Part shown: positions 58,846 through 64,000 of the stretch, piece by piece
How positions within the stretch are numbered: the stretch's first letter is position 1
Layout: each line of letters starts with the position of its first letter
DNA from: Nocardia sp. NBC_01503
GTDB lineage: Bacteria > Actinomycetota > Actinomycetes > Mycobacteriales > Mycobacteriaceae
Reading direction: 5' to 3'
Length of the DNA: 64,000 nt
Assembly (NCBI RefSeq): GCF_036327755.1
Contig: NZ_CP109596.1
Coordinates: 7,750,001 to 7,814,000 of the forward strand
Made by a program: the position numbers and the translations under genes
Notes under the pieces: model-generated
Seen by the model: only the letters and a program-made list of their open reading frames with translations
Database searches by the model: none
Told to the model about the DNA's origin: nothing

Positions 58846-59778
58846 CTAGCGGGCACGTGGATGGGCGGTTGCCCACACCTCGTGCAGCGTGCCGACGGTC
58901 ACCAGAGTGTAAATCTGCGTGGTCGTTACCGAGGCATGACCGAGTAACTCCTGTACCACGCGCACGTCCGCGCCACCGTCCAGCAGATGCGTGGCGAACG
59001 AATGTCGCAGCGTATGGGGTGAAACGTGCGCGGCGATCCCGGCGCGCCCCGCGGCGGAATGCAGGACCTGCCAAGCGGTCTGACGGGAGAGCCGGCCGCC
59101 GCGATGATTCAGGAACAGCGCGGGATTGCCCCTGCCGAGCACGGACAGCGCCGGACGGCCGCGCACCAGATAGTTGTCCACCGCGGCGAGCGCGGGCCGC
59201 CCGATGGGGACCATGCGCTGCTTTCCGCCCTTGCCGCGCAACAGCACCGCGCGTTCGGCGGTGTCGATATCGTCGACATCGAGGCCGACCACCTCGGAGA
59301 TGCGCGCGCCCGTGGAGTACAGCAACTCCAGCAGCGCGCGATCGCGCAGACCACGCGGGGCATCGGCGATATCACCGCCCGCCGCGTCCAGCAGCCGCGA
59401 AATCTGGTCGTACGGGAGCGCTTTGGGTAGTCGCCGCGCCGGTGTGGGCGGTTTCACCGGATGCGCGACATCCGCATCGGTCACCCCCTCGGCCGCGGAG
59501 AACTTGTGCAGGCCGCGCACCGCGACCAGGGCGCGCGAGGCCGAGCTCGCCGCCAGCGCCGGATGATCACCGTCCCCCGCGCGCAGCGACACCATGAAAT
59601 CGGCGATGTCCTGTTCGGAAACCCGCGCGAGCGTATCGATCCCGCGCCCCTCCAAAAATCCCCTGTACCGCACCAGATCCCGCCGATACGCCGCGAGCGT
59701 ATTGCGCGCGGCGCCCCGCTCGACCGTCAAATGGTCGAGGTAGACGTCGATCTGGCGGCTCAGCACACCGCACATCAT
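58846..59778 (-). CDS. xerD: Tyrosine recombinase XerD
   Basis: About 310 residues if started at the ATG 59778 region; 59775 and the GTG at 59766 are alternatives, and the extra frame upstream to 59874 is outside the usual XerD start. N-terminal SAM-like core: YLDHLTVERGAARNTLAAYR. Catalytic residues are in STGARISEVVGL (Arg), HTLRHSFATHLLDGG (His-x-x-Arg), LLGHASVTTTQIYTLV (His and nucleophile Tyr). Resolves chromosome dimers at dif with XerC. Confidence 0.94.
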   Translation of the reverse strand: MMCGVLSRQIDVYLDHLTVERGAARNTLAAYRRDLVRYRGFLEGRGIDTLARVSEQDIADFMVSLRAGDGDHPALAASSASRALVAVRGLHKFSAAEGVTDADVAHPVKPPTPARRLPKALPYDQISRLLDAAGGDIADAPRGLRDRALLELLYSTGARISEVVGLDVDDIDTAERAVLLRGKGGKQRMVPIGRPALAAVDNYLVRGRPALSVLGRGNPALFLNHRGGRLSRQTAWQVLHSAAGRAGIAAHVSPHTLRHSFATHLLDGGADVRVVQELLGHASVTTTQIYTLVTVGTLHEVWATAHPRAR

Positions 59779-59884
59779 GGCAGTCGACACCGACAGTCGA
59801 CCGCACCACGACAAATCCGGCGCGGCCCGATGCGCACTGTCATCCCGACACAGCACCCTCGTCAATCCGGGCACCGGACACCCT

Positions 59885-59957
59885 CGTCAATCCCGGCGCG
59901 TTTTGGCCGGAATCCACCGGCCGCTGTGGATCCCGGCCAAAGCATGCCGGGATGACG
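59885..59957. repeat. REP-like imperfect palindrome between xerD and the NUDIX gene
   Basis: The left arm (CGTCAATCCCGGC...GGCCGGAATCCAC) and right arm (GTGGATCCCGGCC...GCCGGGATGACG) pair over about 33 bases with few mismatches, forming a 73-bp cruciform-capable element. Just to its left the word CACCCTCGTCAATCC occurs twice 25 bp apart. This has the look of a dispersed intergenic repeat, but no second full copy is in the window. Confidence 0.6.
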
Positions 59958-59992
59958 GGGTGGGTGTGCACGCCGAGTTGTCAGCCGTGCGA

Positions 59993-60634
59993 CTAGTCCT
60001 GTGCCGCTTTGCGTTCCAGAAACGCGGTGGGCATGCCCGGCCACAGGGCATCGGCGGGGCGGAGTTCGGCTCCGCTGGCCCGGGCGGTCATCAGCGCCGT
60101 CACACCTGCGACGGCTGTCGCATTGGTGATCTCACCGGCGAGGGCGGCGCGGACCGCCTCGGCGAGCGGCACGCGGACCAGTTCGATATCCGCTTCTTCC
60201 AATTCGGGTTCGGGACGGTCGGTTTCGTAGAGGTCGGTGGCCAGGTAGATGCGCAGCGCCTCATCGGTGAAACCCGGCGAGAGGGCGATATCGACCAGCA
60301 CCGACCATTCGCGCGCCGCCAGTCCGGTCTCCTCGGCCAGCTCACGCTTGGCAGCCTCGAGGGGATCCTCCCCCAGCTTGTCCAGCAAACCCGCCGGAAG
60401 CTCCAGCAACCGCCGTCCGATCGGATGCCGGTACTGGTTGATCAGCACGACATCGTCGTTCTCGTCCAGCGCCGCGACGGCGACCGCCGCATGATGCTCG
60501 ATCACCTCGCGTTCGGCGACGCGCCCGCCGGGCATGGCGACCTGATCCAGGCGCAGCGCCAGAATCGCTCCCGAGTACGCGGTGTGACTGGAGACAGTGT
60601 CGAATTCGTGTGTTCCGGGCGCGGATTCAGCCAT
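59993..60634 (-). CDS. NUDIX hydrolase (ADP-ribose pyrophosphatase-like)
   Basis: 213 residues. The Nudix region is ELPAGLLDKLGEDPLEAAKR then ELAEETGLAAREW, matching the REUxEExGU core with the spacing seen in the ADP-ribose pyrophosphatase of mycobacteria (Rv1700 position). VVLINQYRHPIGRRLLELPA precedes it. Hydrolyses ADP-ribose to AMP and ribose 5-phosphate. Sits between pyrG and xerD as in the mycobacterial order. Confidence 0.92.
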   Translation of the reverse strand: MAESAPGTHEFDTVSSHTAYSGAILALRLDQVAMPGGRVAEREVIEHHAAVAVAALDENDDVVLINQYRHPIGRRLLELPAGLLDKLGEDPLEAAKRELAEETGLAAREWSVLVDIALSPGFTDEALRIYLATDLYETDRPEPELEEADIELVRVPLAEAVRAALAGEITNATAVAGVTALMTARASGAELRPADALWPGMPTAFLERKAAQD

Positions 60635-60742
60635 TGGGCAACCTTATCTGTCGAACGGGCTCGGAAACGCCGATGGCCCGGCGGAGCTGGTCCCCTCGGG
60701 CGGGAACGGGCTCTGCCGGGCCGTCGTACAGCGTGACAAACG

Positions 60743-62461
60743 TCAGCTGGTCACTTTCTCGCTTTCGGCGGCCTCCGGCATATCCACCGGAAGCTGCTCG
60801 GCGAGTTTGTACTCCAGCGCCGCCGCGATGAGCGCCGCGAACAGCGGATGCGGACGCGTCGGCCGGGACTTGAGCTCCGGATGCGCCTGAGTGGCGACGA
60901 AGAACGGATGCTTGTCCTTGGGCAGCTCGACGAACTCCACCAGCTTGCCGTCCGGCGAGGTGCCACTGAACTTCAGGCCACTCTTGGCGATCTTGTCGCG
61001 GAAGGAGTTGTTCACCTCGTACCGGTGCCGATGCCGCTCGGAGACCTCGGTCGCGCCATACGCCTGCGCCACCACCGAACCCGGCTCCAGGATCGCGGGG
61101 TACGCGCCCAGTCGCATGGTGCCGCCGAGATCGGCCTCACCGGCCACGGCCTGCTGCTGATCGGCCATGGTCGAGATGACCGGGTACTTGGCGTCGGGCT
61201 CGAACTCGGTCGAATTCGCATCGGTCAGACCGACCGAACGCGCCGCCTCGATCACCATGCACTGCATGCCCAGACATAGGCCCAGGGTCGGAATCCCATG
61301 GGTGCGCGCGTAATTGATCGCACCCACCTTGCCCTCGATACCGCGGATGCCGAAGCCGCCGGGCACCAGCACCGCGTCCACATCGTGCAGATGCTGCTGC
61401 GCGCCCGCGGGCGTCTCGCACTCATCCGACTGCACCCAGCGGATATTCACCTTGGCCCGCGAGGCGAAACCGCCCGCGCGCAGCGCCTCGGTGACCGAGA
61501 GATACGCGTCCGGCAGATCGACATACTTGCCGACCAGCGCCACGGTGACCTGCTCGCGCGGGTTGTGCACCCGATCCAGCAGGCCGCCCCAAACGGTCCA
61601 GTCCACATCGCGGAAGGGCAGTCCCAGGCGGCGCACCACGTACGCGTCCAGGCCCTCGCGGTGCAGCACCTTGGGGATGTCGTAGATCGACGGCGCGTCC
61701 GGGGTGGAGATGCAGGCGTCCACATCCACATCGCACATGAGCGCGATCTTGTTCTTGAGCGGCTCCGGCACATCGCGATCGCAGCGCAGGATCAGCGCAT
61801 CGGGCTGGATACCGATATTGCGCAGCGCCGCCACCGAATGCTGGGTCGGCTTGGTCTTGAGCTCACCCGACGGGCCCAGGTAGGGCACCAGCGTGACGTG
61901 CAGGAAGAAGCAGTTCTCGCGACCCACCTCGTGGCGGATCTGACGAGCCGCCTCGAGGAACGGCTGCGATTCGATATCGCCGACGGTGCCGCCGATTTCG
62001 GTGATCACCACATCGGGCACCTGACCGTGCAGGTCCGGACCGGACATGGCGACGATCCGAGCCTTGATGGCATCGGTGATATGCGGAATGACCTGCACCG
62101 TATCGCCGAGGTACTCGCCGCGTCGTTCCTTGGCGATGACCGACGAATAGATCTGGCCGGTAGTGACATTCGCGATCCCCGAGAGATCGCGATCGAGGAA
62201 GCGTTCGTAGTGACCCACGTCGAGGTCCGTCTCAGCGCCGTCCTCGGTCACGAACACCTCACCGTGCTGGAAAGGGTTCATGGTGCCGGGATCGACGTTC
62301 AGGTACGGATCCAACTTCTGCATCGTCACGCGCAAACCGCGTGAGGTGAGCAGCTGACCGAGGCTGGAGGCGGTCAGACCCTTACCGAGTGAAGAGGCAA
62401 CGCCACCGCTGACGAAGATGTGTTTCGTGGCCGCGCGCGCCGGAATCCGTGATTGACCCAC
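60743..62461 (-). CDS. pyrG: CTP synthase
   Basis: 572 residues, normal length. Synthase domain: FVSGGVASSLGKGLTASSLG, KLDPYLNVDPGTMNPFQHGE, EIGGTVGDIESQPFLEA. Glutaminase domain: VPGGFGIRGIEGKVGAINYA, LGLCLGMQCMVIEAAR (nucleophile Cys), HRHRYEVNNSFRD and AHPELKSRPTRPHPLF. Makes CTP from UTP with glutamine. The start is at or near 62461 (GTG). Confidence 0.97.
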   Translation of the reverse strand: MGQSRIPARAATKHIFVSGGVASSLGKGLTASSLGQLLTSRGLRVTMQKLDPYLNVDPGTMNPFQHGEVFVTEDGAETDLDVGHYERFLDRDLSGIANVTTGQIYSSVIAKERRGEYLGDTVQVIPHITDAIKARIVAMSGPDLHGQVPDVVITEIGGTVGDIESQPFLEAARQIRHEVGRENCFFLHVTLVPYLGPSGELKTKPTQHSVAALRNIGIQPDALILRCDRDVPEPLKNKIALMCDVDVDACISTPDAPSIYDIPKVLHREGLDAYVVRRLGLPFRDVDWTVWGGLLDRVHNPREQVTVALVGKYVDLPDAYLSVTEALRAGGFASRAKVNIRWVQSDECETPAGAQQHLHDVDAVLVPGGFGIRGIEGKVGAINYARTHGIPTLGLCLGMQCMVIEAARSVGLTDANSTEFEPDAKYPVISTMADQQQAVAGEADLGGTMRLGAYPAILEPGSVVAQAYGATEVSERHRHRYEVNNSFRDKIAKSGLKFSGTSPDGKLVEFVELPKDKHPFFVATQAHPELKSRPTRPHPLFAALIAAALEYKLAEQLPVDMPEAAESEKVTS

Positions 62462-62581
62462 GGGACTTCACGGTAACACGGATTCGGTATGCCGATCGAA
62501 TGCCACGCGCGGCGCTCCCATGCTTATCCGCCCATCCGCCGAGCGATAGCGCCGATATTGCCGGTGTCGACGGTGAATCGG

Positions 62582-63502
62582 TCAGCGCGGCATGGCGGCG
62601 ACTGTGAGCGAGGTCGCCTTGTCGCCGGTGCCGTATCGCCCGGTCCCACCGTTCAGCTGCTCGGTGAGACCGAGAACGGTGGTGATGCGGCCGATCTCGT
62701 GATCCACATTGTCGACCGTGGTGATGGTCGCGAGCGCGGCCTCCGAGCGTGCCACGGCTATCGGTCCGGGGCCCTCGGCGGCACCGTGGCGGCCCGCGAG
62801 CACCACCCCGGCACCGTGTGACCGCAACCCTCCGGCGAACCTGGCGATGATGGTCCCGCGATTGTTCTCATCCGCCCGCGCACCCGGACCGGTGACCACC
62901 ACCGCCAGTTGCGCGGGCTTGACATCGGCGAAGGTGAGGAAGCCACCGCCACGCAGGGTCTCCAGCGCCAGACCGCGTTCGGCCTCGGTGCCGCGCGGCT
63001 GATTGCCGACCGGATCGGTGAGCAGCACCTGGCCCAGCAGATCACCGCCCAGGCTGCCCTGGTCGGCGGCGTCGATCTTCAACTGCGCGCCCGCGGGCAC
63101 CACATTGGTGAGCGCGGTGCGCAGGCGATCGCCCTCGGAGGAGTCGGTGAAGGCTCCGGTGAGCGCGACCCGGCCGGTGACGGTCGCACCGGCGGCGGTC
63201 AGCGCGGTGGTGACGGCATCCACATCCGCGCCGTCGGCATCGGGGGTGGTGAAGACCAGCACGGTCTTGTCGCCGAGACTGCCCGCGAGCACCTTGGCGG
63301 CGGCGCCGGTCAGGAAATCGTCGGCCGCCTTCAATTGCTCTGTGAGCCTGGCATTCTCGGCGGTCAGCGCGTCGACCTGCTGACGATCCGCGGAGCCGGG
63401 GAAGAAACCCGCGCTGTGCGTGCGGGTGCCGAGCACCACGCCGACCGCCAGGGCCAGGAAGACGGCCGCGATCGAAACCGCGTGGTGGCGAAAGGAAATC
63501 AT
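62582..63502 (-). CDS. MctB/SteB-family copper transport or cell-envelope protein
   Basis: 306 residues from ATG 63502. One N-terminal membrane helix (HAVSIAAVFLALAVGVVLGT), a coiled-coil segment (VDALTAENARLTEQLKAADD), then a periplasmic alpha/beta domain (LTFADVKPAQLAVVVTGPGA). The M. tuberculosis homologue (Rv1698) was described as a copper-export channel (MctB), and the corynebacterial one as SteB, partner of SteA in divisome function. It is downstream of steA, as in those genomes, 7 bp after the steA stop. Confidence 0.9.
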   Translation of the reverse strand: MISFRHHAVSIAAVFLALAVGVVLGTRTHSAGFFPGSADRQQVDALTAENARLTEQLKAADDFLTGAAAKVLAGSLGDKTVLVFTTPDADGADVDAVTTALTAAGATVTGRVALTGAFTDSSEGDRLRTALTNVVPAGAQLKIDAADQGSLGGDLLGQVLLTDPVGNQPRGTEAERGLALETLRGGGFLTFADVKPAQLAVVVTGPGARADENNRGTIIARFAGGLRSHGAGVVLAGRHGAAEGPGPIAVARSEAALATITTVDNVDHEIGRITTVLGLTEQLNGGTGRYGTGDKATSLTVAAMPR

Positions 63503-63509
63503 GGGTCCC

Positions 63510-64000
63510 CTACTTGAGATGCCGGTCGAGCTGGACCTGTAACCAGTGCGAACCGCGATGCCAGGTGTCGGTGAGCCAGGTGGTGACCTCGGCACCGGAG
63601 TGCGTGGCCAGCATCGCGACGATCAACGCGACCAGCGCGGCCAGCACCACCAGGGCGATGGCCCAGCCCGAACCGCGGTGCCGGTACAGCGCCGCAACGG
63701 CTTTCGCGTCCATCAGCTTGGTGCCGATCTTCAATCTGGTCAGGAAGGTCGCCGGATTGGAGTCGCGGCGGCCGCGGTCGAAGAAGTCGTCGAGCGAGAC
63801 CGCGGCACCGGCGGTGACGATCAGGCTCGCGCCGTGATGATCGGCCAGCAGCAGCGCCAGATCGGCGGGCGCGCCCGAGGACGGGAAGGTGGTCGCGCCG
63901 ATCCCCAGATCCTGGATGCGCTCCAAACCCTTGGCATGGCCGTCGGTATCGGCGGGCAGGATCACCTCGGCCCCGCATTTGAGTGTGGTGGCGGTGATCT
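63510..64000 (-). CDS. steA: SteA-like cytokinetic ring protein, partial (5' end outside window)
   Basis: The last 163 residues are visible. TTFPSSGAPADLALLLADHH and GASLIVTAGAAVSLDDFFDR are the thiamine-pyrophosphokinase-like fold of SteA; then a membrane helix (GWAIALVVLAALVALIVAML) and a short external tail ending LDRHLK. It is coupled with the MctB/SteB gene, as in Corynebacterium and Mycobacterium, where SteA localises at the septum. Confidence 0.9.
   Translation of the reverse strand, partial: ITATTLKCGAEVILPADTDGHAKGLERIQDLGIGATTFPSSGAPADLALLLADHHGASLIVTAGAAVSLDDFFDRGRRDSNPATFLTRLKIGTKLMDAKAVAALYRHRGSGWAIALVVLAALVALIVAMLATHSGAEVTTWLTDTWHRGSHWLQVQLDRHLK

Noticed and set aside
1..64000. 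tRNA, rRNA, CRISPR array, insertion sequence, phage or integrative element
   Set aside because: No rRNA-like sequence, tRNA cloverleaf, spacer-repeat array or transposase was recognised by eye; the only recombinase is chromosomal XerD. A tRNAscan or IS search was not possible here.

Overview
The window is high-GC actinobacterial DNA, most likely from a mycolic-acid-containing genus such as Nocardia or a close relative. The right end (about 52.1-64.0 kb) reads steA, mctB/steB, pyrG, NUDIX hydrolase, xerD, parA, scpA, scpB, rluB, cmk, der, which is the order of the corresponding segment of the Mycobacterium tuberculosis chromosome (Rv1697 to Rv1713, with some genes missing between xerD and parA). 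Many cytochrome P450s, mycobacterial-type regulators and a SigB/SigF-type sigma factor fit the same assignment. No rRNA, tRNA, CRISPR array, insertion sequence or phage gene was found.

Left to right: 0-3.2 kb holds a partial zinc alcohol dehydrogenase behind a KstR-like box, an FAD oxidoreductase, a SHOCT-domain membrane protein and a 50-residue cysteine-rich protein. At 3.3-5.25 kb lie the remains of a CocE-type hydrolase and an AI-2E-type permease that face each other and have both lost their 5' ends. At 5.26-13.6 kb a compact minus-strand operon of nine genes encodes membrane desaturase, acyl carrier protein, cyclopropane-synthase-type methyltransferase, P450, type II thioesterase, fatty acyl-AMP ligase, hotdog thioesterase, second P450 and alpha/beta hydrolase. 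This looks like a self-contained pathway that loads a free fatty acid on a dedicated ACP, desaturates, methylates or cyclopropanates and oxidises it, and releases it. It is the strongest candidate for an undescribed system here.

At 13.9-22.7 kb there are an antiporter, a lipoprotein, an extra L7/L12 protein, two small thioesterases, a PfpI-type regulator, a third P450 and several decayed genes (GlxA-type regulator, GntR regulator, amidohydrolase, secreted protein). At 22-32 kb: molybdopterin oxidoreductase plus HxlR regulator, phosphoketolase, a mycothiol-dependent-type DinB protein, an esterase with divergent TetR regulator, and a large CDGSH/4Fe-4S/CDGSH/truncated-globin fusion beside a LysR regulator. 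At 32.8-40 kb: a DoxX-like protein with twelve 11-residue repeats, a stress sigma factor behind what looks like its own type of promoter, a thioredoxin-reductase-like flavoprotein divergent from an XRE-cupin regulator, a metallo-hydrolase divergent from a LysR regulator, an SDR lacking the catalytic tyrosine, and a pentapeptide-repeat protein.

At 40-52 kb: NmrA-like reductase, photolyase, GNAT protein, PrsW-type protease with a partner membrane protein, an acyltransferase, a DrrAB-like ABC exporter with divergent TetR regulator, and a Ser/Thr kinase fused to an extracytoplasmic ligand-binding domain. At 52.1-64 kb follows the conserved chromosome-segregation, ribosome-assembly and nucleotide-metabolism block, closed by a perfect 32-bp palindromic terminator.
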